From contig JAWLGU010000043.1 in the NCBI GenBank assembly GCA_041690675.1, positions 1 through 38,654 of the forward strand: a stretch of 38,654 nt of DNA, written 5' to 3'. This document shows, one piece after another, positions 7,745 through 17,000 of this stretch; the stretch's first letter is position 1, and every line of letters starts with the position of its first letter. The stretch comes from UBA7803 sp041690675 (lineage in GTDB: Bacteria; Pseudomonadota; Gammaproteobacteria; Pseudomonadales; Azotimanducaceae). Below the pieces are notes generated by a model. The model saw only the letters and a list, made by a program, of their open reading frames with translations. It made no database searches and was not told where the DNA came from. Both the position numbers and the translations under genes were made by a program.

Positions 7745-10519
7745 ATGGCTGACTACACGTTGAGCGGTGCGCTGGCGGCCAAGGCGGATCAGCTCGTGCC
7801 GAGGCTCGAGGAGGCTCTCGGCGAGGCGCCGGACCCGGAGCTGCGCTACGTCTGTGTACTGAGCGACTTCGCCGCCGCGGCCATCCTGCGTCACGCCGAC
7901 TGGTTCCGGACCGCCCGTGGCGGTTTCGACGAAGCGCCGCGGCGGGCGGCGATGATCGCGGCCGCGGGCGAGGCACTGGCGGATGCGGGGACCATGGAGG
8001 ATCTGCAGCGGGGGCTGAGAGCGGTGCGCAACCGCTTTCAGCTCTGGATCGTCTGGCGCCATCTCACCGGGCAGGCGGCGCTGGAAGAGACCACCGCCGC
8101 GCTCTCCCACATGGCGGACGTGCTCATCGACCACGCCTTGGAGCGGCTGTACGACTGGGCCTGCCGGCACGACGGCACGCCGCGGGACGCCCACGGCCGG
8201 GCCCAGCGCCTGGTGGTGCTGGCGCTGGGCAAGCTGGGGGCTCGGGAGCTCAATCTTTCCTCTGACGTGGACCTGATCTTTGCCTATCCCGCAGCGGGCA
8301 GCACCGATCGTGGCCGCACCAACCAGCAGTTCTTCGTGCGGCTGGGCCAGCAGCTCATTCAGGCGCTGGACGCGGTCACGGCCGACGGTTTCGTCTTCCG
8401 GGTGGACATGCGCCTGCGCCCATTCGGTGCCAGCGGGCCGCTGGCGGCTCACTTCGCGGCGCTGGAGGATTACTACGTCACCCACGGGCGCGACTGGGAA
8501 CGTTATGCATTGATCAAGGCGCGCCCGTGTGCCGGTGACCTGGAGGCGGGCGCCGAGCTGCTGGCGGCGCTGACGCCCTTCGTGTATCGGCGCTACCTGG
8601 ATTTCGGCGCCCTCGACGCACTGCGCGACATGAAGGCGCGCATCTACGCCGAGCGGCACGACCCGGACGACCTGAAGCTGGGGCCGGGCGGCATCCGCGA
8701 CGTGGAGTTCACCGTCCAGGTGCAGCAGCTCGTCTGGGGCGGTCGGCAGCGGGCGCTGCAGGAGTCACGGCTGCTGGCGGTGCTGCCCGCCCTGGCGGAG
8801 CTCGGGCACCTGGACGCCGCAGCCGCCCGCGACCTGGCGGAGGGCTACCGGTTCCTGCGCGACGCCGAGCACAGCCTGCAGGCGGAAGCGGATCAGCAGA
8901 CGCAGGCCCTCCCCGCCCAGCCGCTGTCCCGGTTGCGGTTGGCCCGGTCCCTGGGCTTCGCCGATTACGACGCCTTCCTGGCGCGGCTCGACGAGCACCG
9001 CCGGCGCGTAGGAGAGGTGTTCGACACGCTGGTTGGCGAGCCCGATCTGGCGGACACCGAAGCGCTGCGCCTGTGGCTCGAGCCCGACCGTGAGGATCTG
9101 CTCGCGGCCTTCGGCTTCGCCGATCCGCCGGCCGCCACCCAGGCGTTGCGGACCCTCATCACCGCGCGGGACCGATCCGAGGTGGGCAGCGTGGGCCGGG
9201 AGCGCCTGGATCGGCTCATGCCGCGGCTGCTGGAGAGCCTGCGGCAGCTGGATGATCCGGGGCTAGCCCTGACCCGGGTGGTCCCCGTGCTCAAGGCGGT
9301 GCTGCGCCGTTCGGCCTATCTGGCGCTGCTCCACGAGAATCCCGCCACCCTGACCCACTTCCTCAGTCTGGCCGCGAAGAGCCGCTGGCTCGCCGAAGCC
9401 CTGGCCCGGCATCCGGCCTTCTTCGACGCGCTGCTCGATCAGCGCCATCTCGGCGCGCTGCCGGACAAACGCACCCTGGCGGCAGAGCTGCATGCGCAGA
9501 TCGGCCAGGCCGAGCCCGACGGCCAGGAGCGGGTGCTCGACGTGCTGCGGGAGTACAAGGAGCACCACGTCTTCAACGTGGCGCTGGCGGAAGTGCGCGG
9601 CACCCTGCCGCTGATGAATGCCAGCGATTATCTGACGTTCCTGGCGGAGGCGGTCCTCGAGGAGGCTCTGGTTCTGGCCTGGCGGGAGAACGCCGAGCGG
9701 TTCCCGGAATTCGCCGAGCCGCGGCCGTTCATCATCGTCGGCTACGGCAAGCTGGGCGGCATCGAGCTGGGACCGGACTCGGATCTCGATCTCGTGTTCG
9801 TCCACGACCTGCCGGCCGCGGCGAACCAGTTCCTGCACCGGCTGGTGCGGCGGCTGCTGCACGTCATCACCGTGCCCACCTACCTCGGCAGCCTCTACGA
9901 GGTGGACATGCGGCTCCGGCCTTCGGGCCGGGCCGGGACCATGGTGTCGAGCCTGGACGCGTTCCGCGAGTACCAGCTCGGCGAGGCCTGGGCCTGGGAG
10001 CATCAGGCCCTGGTACGGGCGCGCGGGGTGGCCGGGGACCCGAACCTGCTGGCGCGCTTCGAGGCGGTGCGTCGGGAAGTGCTGTGCCTGCCCCGCGAGC
10101 CCGAAGCGCTTCGTCGCGAAGTGCTGAGCATGCGGCGCCGGATGGCCGAGCACCACGGCGACGAGGACAGCCTGAAGCTCGGCAGCGGCGGTATCGTGGA
10201 TATCGAGTTTATGGTCCAATACCTGGTTCTGGCCCACGCGCACGACCACCCGGAGCTGGCCGTCTTCACAGACAACATGCGCATCCTGGAGACCGCGGAG
10301 CGACTCGCCCTGCTGCCTCCTGCCACCGCCGGAAGCCTGCGCGCCGCCTACCTGGCGTTGCGATCCGAGTGGCACCGCAGCGTGCTCGATCTCCCGGACA
10401 GCGAACGCGCCGCCGAGGTGCTTTCGAGTCACCGCGACCGTGTGCGAGGGGCCTGGAAGGAGATTTTCGGTGAGCGCGCGGCCCATCAGGATCCGCCGTT
10501 CCAGGACGAGCAGACGTGA
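7745..10519 (+). CDS. glnE: GlnE, bifunctional glutamine synthetase adenylyltransferase/deadenylase
   Basis: GlnE controls glutamine synthetase by adding AMP to, or removing it from, a tyrosine of GlnA under instruction from PII/PII-UMP and glutamine. It has 924 residues (E. coli 946). Both nucleotidyltransferase halves are visible. The N-terminal deadenylylase has LGARELNLSSDVDL with D174 and D176. The C-terminal adenylylase has YGKLGGIELGPDSDLDL with D680 and D682. Each is followed by a conserved LGxGGIxDxEF block (LGPGGIRDVEF and LGSGGIVDIEF). I start at ATG 7745 because GGAGGA at 7733-7738 lies 6 bp upstream; an in-frame GTG at 7724 would include that ribosome-binding site in the coding sequence. 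ilvE follows 10 bp downstream, the same order as in Pseudomonas. Confidence 0.98.
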   Translation: MADYTLSGALAAKADQLVPRLEEALGEAPDPELRYVCVLSDFAAAAILRHADWFRTARGGFDEAPRRAAMIAAAGEALADAGTMEDLQRGLRAVRNRFQLWIVWRHLTGQAALEETTAALSHMADVLIDHALERLYDWACRHDGTPRDAHGRAQRLVVLALGKLGARELNLSSDVDLIFAYPAAGSTDRGRTNQQFFVRLGQQLIQALDAVTADGFVFRVDMRLRPFGASGPLAAHFAALEDYYVTHGRDWERYALIKARPCAGDLEAGAELLAALTPFVYRRYLDFGALDALRDMKARIYAERHDPDDLKLGPGGIRDVEFTVQVQQLVWGGRQRALQESRLLAVLPALAELGHLDAAAARDLAEGYRFLRDAEHSLQAEADQQTQALPAQPLSRLRLARSLGFADYDAFLARLDEHRRRVGEVFDTLVGEPDLADTEALRLWLEPDREDLLAAFGFADPPAATQALRTLITARDRSEVGSVGRERLDRLMPRLLESLRQLDDPGLALTRVVPVLKAVLRRSAYLALLHENPATLTHFLSLAAKSRWLAEALARHPAFFDALLDQRHLGALPDKRTLAAELHAQIGQAEPDGQERVLDVLREYKEHHVFNVALAEVRGTLPLMNASDYLTFLAEAVLEEALVLAWRENAERFPEFAEPRPFIIVGYGKLGGIELGPDSDLDLVFVHDLPAAANQFLHRLVRRLLHVITVPTYLGSLYEVDMRLRPSGRAGTMVSSLDAFREYQLGEAWAWEHQALVRARGVAGDPNLLARFEAVRREVLCLPREPEALRREVLSMRRRMAEHHGDEDSLKLGSGGIVDIEFMVQYLVLAHAHDHPELAVFTDNMRILETAERLALLPPATAGSLRAAYLALRSEWHRSVLDLPDSERAAEVLSSHRDRVRGAWKEIFGERAAHQDPPFQDEQT

Positions 10520-10529
10520 GAGCGTGACA

Positions 10530-11468
10530 ATGAGCGAGAAGAGTTTTGCCGATCGCGACGGTTTCATCTGGCAGAACGGAGAGCTGGTTCCGTGGGCCGA
10601 CGCCAAGGTTCACGTGCTCACCCACACGCTGCACTACGGGGTGGGGGTGTTCGAGGGCGTGCGGGCTTACGACACGCCCAGGGGGCCGTGCATCTTCCGC
10701 CTGGAGGACCATACCCGCCGGCTGTTCGACTCGGCCCACATCCTCGCCCTGGAGATCCCCTACACGCCGGAGGAGGTGAGCCAGGCCCAGCGCGAGGTGT
10801 TCCGCGCCAACGAGCTGGTGGAGGGGTATCTGCGCCCCATGGTGTACCTGGGCTCCGAAGGCATGGGGCTGCGCGCCAAGGGACTTTCGGTGAACCTGTG
10901 CATCGCCGCCTGGCCCTGGCCCGACTACATGGACGCGGACGCCCGGGAGAAGGGCATCAAGGTCCGCACCTCGTCGTTCACCCGGCATCACGTGAACATC
11001 ACCATGTGCAAGGCCAAGGCGAACGGCAACTACATCAACTCCATTCTCGCGCTGCACGAGGCCATGGATTGCGGCTGCGACGAGGCGTTGCTGCTCGACA
11101 ACGAGGGCTACGTGTCGGAGGGCACCGGTGAGAACGTCTTCCTGGTCAAGAACGGTGTGCTGCACACCCCGGAGCTCACGTCGTGCCTTGACGGCATCAC
11201 CCGGGACACCATCCTGCAGCTCGCTGCCGAAATGGGGGTCGAGGTGCGCGAGCGGCGCATCACCCGGGACGAGGTCTATATCGCCGACGAGGCGTTCTTC
11301 ACCGGCACGGCCGCCGAAGTGCTGCCGATTCGCGAGCTGGACTCCCGCGTCATCGGCACGGGACGCCGCGGTCCCCTCACCGAGCGGTTCCAGTCCGTGT
11401 ACTTCGACCAGGTGCGAGGCAAGCGCGAGTCGTTCCCCGAGTGGCACGCTCCTGTCTATGACCGCTGA
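10530..11468 (+). CDS. ilvE: IlvE, branched-chain amino acid aminotransferase
   Basis: This PLP-dependent class IV aminotransferase performs the last step of Leu, Ile and Val synthesis by exchanging amino groups between glutamate and branched 2-oxoacids. It has 312 residues (E. coli 309). Visible signatures are HYGVGVFEGVRAY at about 35-47, the PLP lysine K163 in KAKANGNY, and the cofactor-binding stretch EGTGENVFLVKNG. The start at ATG 10530 lies 10 bp after the glnE stop; the open frame continues upstream only within glnE, so the shorter form is preferred. It is probably cotranscribed with glnE and leads into the LPS core genes after only 27 bp. Confidence 0.97.
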   Translation: MSEKSFADRDGFIWQNGELVPWADAKVHVLTHTLHYGVGVFEGVRAYDTPRGPCIFRLEDHTRRLFDSAHILALEIPYTPEEVSQAQREVFRANELVEGYLRPMVYLGSEGMGLRAKGLSVNLCIAAWPWPDYMDADAREKGIKVRTSSFTRHHVNITMCKAKANGNYINSILALHEAMDCGCDEALLLDNEGYVSEGTGENVFLVKNGVLHTPELTSCLDGITRDTILQLAAEMGVEVRERRITRDEVYIADEAFFTGTAAEVLPIRELDSRVIGTGRRGPLTERFQSVYFDQVRGKRESFPEWHAPVYDR

Positions 11469-11495
11469 TGCCGCGCGCCGCCGCGGCTCCTCTCC

Positions 11496-12512
11496 ATGAA
11501 TCGTCGCGTCCCCGAGTCTCCCGAGCACCGGATTCTGGTGGTGGCGCCGGCCTGGGTGGGCGACATGGTGATGGCTCAGCCGCTGATCCGCCTGCTGGGA
11601 CAGCGCAATCCCGGCGCCGAGATCCACGTCCTCGCGCCTCCCGCCACCGCGCCGCTGGCCGGGCGCATGCCCGGCGTGGCGGGCAGCCGAGTCCTCGACG
11701 TGGGCCACGGCGAGCTGGGGCTGGCGCGGCGGCTGGCGGCGGCGCGAGAGATCCGGCGCCAGGGATTCCGGCAGGCGGTGGTGCTCCCGAACTCCCTGAA
11801 GTCGGCGCTGGTGCCGGCGTGGGCCGGCATCCCGGTGCGCACCGGCTGGCTTGGCGAGCATCGTTACGGACTCCTCAACGACCGTCGCCGTCTCGACGAA
11901 GCGCGCTATCCGTTGATGGTGGAGCGCTTCCTGGCCCTGGCACTCGAGCCCGACGAGCCGCTGCCGGAACCGCGTCCGCAGCCCGAGCTCACCGTGGACC
12001 GGGACAACCAGGCGCGCCTGCTGGCGGCGCTGAACCTGGAGCCGTGCAGCGCCCTGGTGCTGTGTCCGGGCGCCGAGTACGGCCCCGCCAAGCGCTGGCC
12101 CGCGGCCCACTACGCCGCCGTGGCCCGGCACGCGCTGCGGCAGGGCCGTCCGGTGTGGCTGGTGGGATCGCCGCGGGACGCCGAGATCTGCGGCCGGATC
12201 GCAGGCTCGGCACCCGGGGTGGTGGACCTGGCCGGGCGCACCACATTGCTCGACGCCGTGGACCTCCTGGCCGCGGCCAGCGCCGTGGTCTGCAACGACT
12301 CGGGACTGATGCACGTGGCCTGCGCCGTGGGAACCCGGGTGGTGGCGTTGTTCGGCTCCACGTCCACGGACTTCACCCCGCCCCTGGGCGCCCGGGCCGA
12401 GGTGCTCCGCCTGGCGCTGCCCTGCAGTCCCTGCTTCCAGCGCGAGTGCCCTCTGGGACACCTGCGCTGCCTGAACGAGCTGGACCCGGAGCGGGTGGTC
12501 GAGGTGCTGTAG
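11496..12512 (+). CDS. waaF: WaaF, ADP-heptose:LPS heptosyltransferase II
   Basis: This GT-B (family 9) glycosyltransferase adds the second L-glycero-D-manno-heptose to the LPS inner core on the cytoplasmic face of the inner membrane. It has 338 residues (E. coli 348). The N-terminal motif APAWVGDMVMAQPLIRLL is characteristic of WaaF, as are LPNSLKSAL in the acceptor half, CPGAEYGPAKRWP in the linker, and the ADP-heptose-binding NDSGLMHVACAVG followed by ALFGST. Its TAG stop overlaps the GTG start of waaC (TAGTG). It is the first gene of a five-gene overlapping core operon. Confidence 0.96.
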   Translation: MNRRVPESPEHRILVVAPAWVGDMVMAQPLIRLLGQRNPGAEIHVLAPPATAPLAGRMPGVAGSRVLDVGHGELGLARRLAAAREIRRQGFRQAVVLPNSLKSALVPAWAGIPVRTGWLGEHRYGLLNDRRRLDEARYPLMVERFLALALEPDEPLPEPRPQPELTVDRDNQARLLAALNLEPCSALVLCPGAEYGPAKRWPAAHYAAVARHALRQGRPVWLVGSPRDAEICGRIAGSAPGVVDLAGRTTLLDAVDLLAAASAVVCNDSGLMHVACAVGTRVVALFGSTSTDFTPPLGARAEVLRLALPCSPCFQRECPLGHLRCLNELDPERVVEVL

Positions 12513-13567
12513 TGCGCGTTCTCCTCGTCAAGATGAGTTCCCTGGGCGACGTGGTGCACACCCTGCCCGCGGTCACCGACGCGGCGGCCGCCCTGGACGG
12601 TGTGGTGTTCGACTGGGTGGTGGAAGAGGACTTCGCCGCCATTCCGGCCCGGCACCCGGCGGTGGCGGAGGTGGTGCCGGTGGCCTGGCGGCGCTGGCGC
12701 CGCCGTCTGCCCAGGCATCGGCGGGATCTGCGGGACTTCGTCCGCCACGTGCGGGCTCGCCGCTACGACCTGGTGCTCGATGCGCAGGGCCTGGTGAAGA
12801 GCGCGGCGGTGACGGCCCTTGCGCGCGGTGGGGTCAGGGCGGGGCTGGCCCGCGGCTCGGCGCGGGAGGGGGCTGCGGCGCTGGCCTACGGCCGGCGGCT
12901 GGCGGTGCCCCGGGATCTTCACGCCGTGGACCGGCTGCGCCGCCTGTTCGCCGCGGCTCTGGGCTATCCGTGCCCCGATTTGCCGCCCCGCTTCGGCATC
13001 GCGGGCCCGCCGGGGCCGGCGGCCGATGCCGGCGGCGCACCGCGCTGCGTGCTGCTTCACGGCACCACCTGGGAGAGCAAGCAGTGGCCGGTGCCGTTCT
13101 GGCGGCAGGTGGCGCGGCAGGCCGGCGGCGCCGGTTTCGACGTGGTGGTTCCCTGGGGCGGCGAGGAGGAGCGGGTGCGGGCCGGGCAGATCGCCACCGA
13201 GAGCCCGGCGCGGGTGCTGGAGCCCACGACCCTGGAGGCCATGATCCGCGAGCTCGCCGGGGCGAGTCTGGTTATCGGGGTGGATTCGGGACTTGCCCAT
13301 CTGGCGGCGGCCCTCGACGTCCCCACCCTCACGCTGTACGGCAGCACGAGCAGCGCCCTCACCGGCTGTCGGGGAACGCGCGCGCGGAACCTGCAGGCGA
13401 GCTTTCCCTGCGCGCCCTGCCTGCGCCGGGAATGCGGGTACGCCGGCCCCGTACAGATACGCCAGGGGGAGACGGTATCGCCGGCCTGCTACGCCGATCT
13501 GCCCCCGGAGCGCGTGTGGCAGGCGGCCCGGGAGCTGGTGGATGCAGATCGCGTTCTGCATCTTTAA
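12512..13567 (+). CDS. waaC: WaaC, ADP-heptose:LPS heptosyltransferase I
   Basis: WaaC adds the first heptose to Kdo2-lipid A. It has 351 residues from the GTG at 12512; E. coli WaaC is 319. The N-terminus (VRVLLVKMSSLGDVVHTLPA) is the WaaC signature. Later come LDAQGLVKSA, LLHGTTWESKQWP, and VIGVDSGLAHLAAALDVP followed by TLYGST. The GTG shares its G with the waaF stop, so translation is probably coupled. The frame is open upstream within waaF, but the extension is an out-of-frame shadow. Its 3' end overlaps waaG by 26 bp. The C-terminal Cys residues (CAPCLRRECGY) are common in the family. Confidence 0.96.
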   Translation: MRVLLVKMSSLGDVVHTLPAVTDAAAALDGVVFDWVVEEDFAAIPARHPAVAEVVPVAWRRWRRRLPRHRRDLRDFVRHVRARRYDLVLDAQGLVKSAAVTALARGGVRAGLARGSAREGAAALAYGRRLAVPRDLHAVDRLRRLFAAALGYPCPDLPPRFGIAGPPGPAADAGGAPRCVLLHGTTWESKQWPVPFWRQVARQAGGAGFDVVVPWGGEEERVRAGQIATESPARVLEPTTLEAMIRELAGASLVIGVDSGLAHLAAALDVPTLTLYGSTSSALTGCRGTRARNLQASFPCAPCLRRECGYAGPVQIRQGETVSPACYADLPPERVWQAARELVDADRVLHL

Positions 13568-14696
13568 GTACTTCCCGCACGGCGGGATTCCCCGGGACAT
13601 GATGAAGATGGCCCGGGAGGCGCTGGCGCGGGGCCACCAGGTGCGCGTGTATGCGGGGCGCTGGGAGGGCGAGCGCCCGCCGGAGCTCCAGGTGATCGAG
13701 GTTCCGGTGCGTGGGGTCGCGAACCACCGCCGTTACCAACGGCTCGCCGACTGGGTCGGCGATCATCTCGCCCGGCATCCCGCGGATCTGGTAGTGGGCA
13801 TGAACAAGATGCCCGGCCTCGACGTCTACTACGCCGGCGACTCCTGTTACGTGGAGAAGGCGCGCACCCAGCGTGGCGCCCTCTACCGGCGCTTGCCGCG
13901 CTACCGGCACTTCGCGCGCTTCGAGCGGGCCGTATTCGACCCCGACGCGTCGACCCGGATCCTCACCATTTCCGACGTCGAGGTGCCGCGCTTCCGCCGG
14001 CACTACGGCACTCCGGCGGAACGCTTCTACCCGTTGCCGCCGGGGATCGATCCGGACCGGCGGGCGCCACCGGATCAGGCGGCGCTGCGGGCCGCCTTCA
14101 GAGACGAGTTCGGCATCGCCGGCGGCGACCAGCTGCTGTTGTTCCTCGGTTCCGGGTTCATCAAGAAGGGTCTCGACCGGGCGCTGCGCGCGTTCCATGG
14201 CCTGCCCCGGCCCCTCGCCAGCCGGACTCGCATGTTCGTGGTGGGCCACGACAAGGCGGCGCCGTTCCGGCGCCTGGCCAAGCGCCTGGGCGTCGCCGAT
14301 CGGGTGCGCTTCTTTCGCGGCCGGGACGATGTGCCCCGGTTCCTCGCCGGGGCCGACGCTCTGGTGCTGCCGGCCTACGACGAGAACGCGGGCATGGTGA
14401 TCCTGGAGGCCATGATCGCCGGGCTCCCGGTGCTGGTCACCGCCAACTGCGGTTATGCCCGCTACGTCGAGGAGGCCGATGCCGGACTGGTGACTCCCCT
14501 GCCCTTCCGGCAGCCCGTGCTGGACGCCCAACTCGTGGAGCTCCTGACCTCGCCCCGGCGAACCGCGTGGCGGCAGAACGGTCTGGCGGTGGCGGAGAAC
14601 CCGAGGATCTTCGGCCTCGCCCGGGCCGCGGTGGATTACCTGGAACGGTTCGCCGTCGAGCGGTGCGCGGACGGTGGAGCACGAGCCGATGGCTGA
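13542..14696 (+). CDS. waaG: WaaG, LPS core glycosyltransferase I
   Basis: This GT4-family, GT-B glycosyltransferase adds the first outer-core hexose (glucose in E. coli; other sugars are possible) to heptose II. It has 384 residues (E. coli 374). The N-terminus MQIAFCIFKYFPHGGIPRDM matches the WaaG family closely. The nucleotide-sugar site shows the EX7E pair E281/E289 in ENAGMVILEAM. The start at ATG 13542 lies inside waaC and is preceded by GGAG at 13531-13534 with 7-bp spacing. The 3' end overlaps the start of waaP. The gene sits in the order waaF-waaC-waaG-waaP known from Pseudomonas. Confidence 0.96.
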   Translation: MQIAFCIFKYFPHGGIPRDMMKMAREALARGHQVRVYAGRWEGERPPELQVIEVPVRGVANHRRYQRLADWVGDHLARHPADLVVGMNKMPGLDVYYAGDSCYVEKARTQRGALYRRLPRYRHFARFERAVFDPDASTRILTISDVEVPRFRRHYGTPAERFYPLPPGIDPDRRAPPDQAALRAAFRDEFGIAGGDQLLLFLGSGFIKKGLDRALRAFHGLPRPLASRTRMFVVGHDKAAPFRRLAKRLGVADRVRFFRGRDDVPRFLAGADALVLPAYDENAGMVILEAMIAGLPVLVTANCGYARYVEEADAGLVTPLPFRQPVLDAQLVELLTSPRRTAWRQNGLAVAENPRIFGLARAAVDYLERFAVERCADGGARADG

Positions 14697-15516
14697 GTGC
14701 CGGCTGCGCGAGGATCTGGCACGGGCCTGGGGCGAGACACGGCTGTTCGAACGCGTGGCGGCGCTCGAGGGTGAGGTGTTCCGTGCCGTCGCCGACCGCC
14801 GCACCCTGCGAATCCAAGTGGCCGGCCGCGCCTACTTCGCCAAGATCCACTCGGGCTCCGGGTGGCGCGAGATCTTCAAGAATCTCCTGACTCTGCGGGC
14901 CCCCGTTGTGGGCGCGCGAAACGAGTACCGCGCGTGCCTGGTGCTGGAGCGCGCAGGCGTGCAGGCGCCCACGGTGGCCGGGTTCGGCGAACGCGGCCTG
15001 AGCCCGGCCCGGCGCTTTTCCTTCGTCATCTGCGATGCCCTGGAGGGGCGCCGAAGCCTGGAAGACGTGACGGCGGCCTGGGCGAGCCAGCCGCCTCCCC
15101 CGCTGGCGAAGCGCCGCCTCATCCAGGGGGTGGCCGAGCTCACCCGCGCCATGCACCGAGCCGGTGTGGTGCATCGGGACTTCTACATCTGCCATCTGTT
15201 GCTGCGGACGCCCGTCGGCCCGGTAGAACCGCCGGATCTGGCCGTGATCGATCTGCACCGGGCGCAGATCCACCCGCGAATTCCCCGCCGCTGGCTGCGC
15301 CGGGACCTGGCGGCGCTGCTGTACTCGGTGCTGGAGCTGCCGTTGTCGCGGCGGGACTGGCTGCGCTTCCTGCGGACCTATCGGGATCGGCCCCTGCGTC
15401 AGGTGCTCGAGGACGAGGGCGCGTTCTGGCGGAGCGTCGAGCGTCGCGCCCTGGCCCTGTATCGCAAGGGCCGGCGCAAGGGCCTGGTGAAGGGCGACTA
15501 TCGGGGGCCGCGCTGA
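14689..15516 (+). CDS. waaP: WaaP, LPS core heptose(I) kinase
   Basis: WaaP transfers phosphate from ATP to O-4 of the first heptose of the LPS core, a modification needed for outer-membrane stability and, in Pseudomonas, for viability. It has 275 residues (E. coli 265). Kinase-fold residues are visible: K52 in AKIH, E79 in RNEY, the catalytic loop HRDFYICHLLL with D164 and H169 (the WaaP hallmark), and the metal-binding D188 in IDLHRA. The start at ATG 14689 lies inside the end of waaG with GGAG 9 bp upstream; an in-frame GTG at 14674 is also possible. The stop overlaps the next kinase gene (TGATG). Confidence 0.96.
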   Translation: MAECRLREDLARAWGETRLFERVAALEGEVFRAVADRRTLRIQVAGRAYFAKIHSGSGWREIFKNLLTLRAPVVGARNEYRACLVLERAGVQAPTVAGFGERGLSPARRFSFVICDALEGRRSLEDVTAAWASQPPPPLAKRRLIQGVAELTRAMHRAGVVHRDFYICHLLLRTPVGPVEPPDLAVIDLHRAQIHPRIPRRWLRRDLAALLYSVLELPLSRRDWLRFLRTYRDRPLRQVLEDEGAFWRSVERRALALYRKGRRKGLVKGDYRGPR

Positions 15517-17000
15517 TGGATCCGGCGGTCGACGCCGTGCCGAAGCTGTCTCCCGCCGACCTGGTGGCCGCGGGGCGCCGGCTGCCTGCCCGCTTCCGCT
15601 GCCGCCTGCTCCTGGAAGATCCGGAGCGTGTGCATCGGGACGCGGCGGAGACCACGTTGCTGGTGGAGGAGGTGCTGCGGCTGCTGCCGGGCCGCAGACT
15701 GACGGCCCGCGTCCGGCTGGGACCGGAACCGGCGGTGCTGAAGCTGTTCCTCGGCCCCGGGGCCCGCCGCTACTGCGATCGCGAGGCTCGGGGCGCCGCG
15801 CTCGTGGTGGCGGCCGGGGTTCGGACACCGGCGTTGCGAGGCCGGGTGGGCCCCGCCCCGGGCGAAACCATCTCGGTGCAGGGACTGCTGTTCGAGTATG
15901 TGGACGGCGCCCGACGCCTGGCCGATGACGACACCGGCGGGGTGCTTCTAGCCGCCGCGGCACTTGCGCGCCTGCACGCGGCCGGCGCGGAGCACCGCGA
16001 TCCCCACCTGGACAACTTCCTGGTGAGCCCCGGAACCGACGGAGATCCCGAGCTGCAGCTGGTGGACGGCGACGGCGTGCGTCGCGCCGGTTGGCGCGGC
16101 AATCCGGGCCGAGCCGCAAGTCTCGCCAACCTGGCGCTGCTGTGCGCGGAGCGGCCGCCGCAGGCGGACGAGGATCTGGCGCGGGTGTACCAGGCTTATG
16201 CCGCGGCTCGCGGCTGGGCCGGCGGAGAAGCGGCGCAGGCTGCCGAGGTTCGCACGCTCATCCGCCTGACTCGGCGCCAGCGCCGGGCGCGGGTGCGCCG
16301 CTATCTGGCGAAGGCGCAGCGGGATTGCACCGAGTTCCATTGCAGCCGCACGTGGCGACACTACCTCGTGGGCCTGCGCGAGTTTTGCGGCCCCGAGCTG
16401 GCGCGGTTCGTCGACGACCCCGACGCCTGGCTGCGGAACGCGCAGGTGCTCAAGGCCGGCAACAGCGCCACCGTGGTGCGCTTGCAGTTGCAGGGACGGT
16501 CGGTGGTGGTGAAGCGGTACAACCAGAAGAACGCCTGGCAGGCGCTCAAGCGTGCGGTGCGGCCGGTGGCCCGGTTTCGTCGGGCGTGGCTGAACGGCCA
16601 GCGGTTGAGCTTCCTCGGTATTCCCACCGCCCGGCCTCTGGCCCTGCTGGAGCGGCGCTTCGGCCCGCTGCGGGGCCGCGCGTATCTGATCATGGAAGAC
16701 CTGGGCGACGTGGATCTGGCGGCGGAGGTCGCAGCGCGGGGGCTCGGCGATGCTCGACTCGAGCAGGTGGTGAATCTGTTTCGGGGGCTGGCGGCCGCCG
16801 GGCTCAGCCATGGCGACACCAAGATCAGCAACTTCCTCGTCACGCCCCGCAGCGTAAGCCTGGTGGATCTGGACGCCCTGCAACCGAGCCGCGCCGGACA
16901 GGAAAAGGACCGGCGGCGGTTTCTCGCCAACTTCGACGCCGATCCCGAGTTGCGTCAGCGTTGCGCTGCGGCCCTCGCCGCCGTCGGCCTGAGCCGGTGA
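15516..17000 (+). CDS. Two-domain LPS-core kinase (fused WaaP/Kdo-kinase-like domains)
   Basis: This 494-residue protein carries two kinase-like domains of the lipopolysaccharide kinase (WaaP/InaA/KdkA) type in tandem. Domain 1, about residues 60-230, has K76 in VLKLF, the catalytic loop HRDPHLDNFLV (H160, D162, N167) and DGD at 184-186. Domain 2, about 300-494, has K333 in VVVKRY, the loop HGDTKISNFLV (H432, D434, N439) and DLD at 451-453. Both keep all residues expected for phosphotransfer. It follows waaP with a one-base overlap, so it should act on the same core oligosaccharide, but the acceptor sugars cannot be read from sequence. Pseudomonas has separate kinase genes at this place. It could be one active and one structural domain, or two kinases with different acceptors. 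Confidence 0.85.
   Translation: MDPAVDAVPKLSPADLVAAGRRLPARFRCRLLLEDPERVHRDAAETTLLVEEVLRLLPGRRLTARVRLGPEPAVLKLFLGPGARRYCDREARGAALVVAAGVRTPALRGRVGPAPGETISVQGLLFEYVDGARRLADDDTGGVLLAAAALARLHAAGAEHRDPHLDNFLVSPGTDGDPELQLVDGDGVRRAGWRGNPGRAASLANLALLCAERPPQADEDLARVYQAYAAARGWAGGEAAQAAEVRTLIRLTRRQRRARVRRYLAKAQRDCTEFHCSRTWRHYLVGLREFCGPELARFVDDPDAWLRNAQVLKAGNSATVVRLQLQGRSVVVKRYNQKNAWQALKRAVRPVARFRRAWLNGQRLSFLGIPTARPLALLERRFGPLRGRAYLIMEDLGDVDLAAEVAARGLGDARLEQVVNLFRGLAAAGLSHGDTKISNFLVTPRSVSLVDLDALQPSRAGQEKDRRRFLANFDADPELRQRCAAALAAVGLSR

Noticed and set aside
10266..12461. Long minus-strand open frame (731 codons) antisense to ilvE and waaF
   Set aside because: It lies opposite well-identified genes, has low-complexity Arg/Gly/His-rich translation and matches no family; long antisense frames are expected at this GC content.
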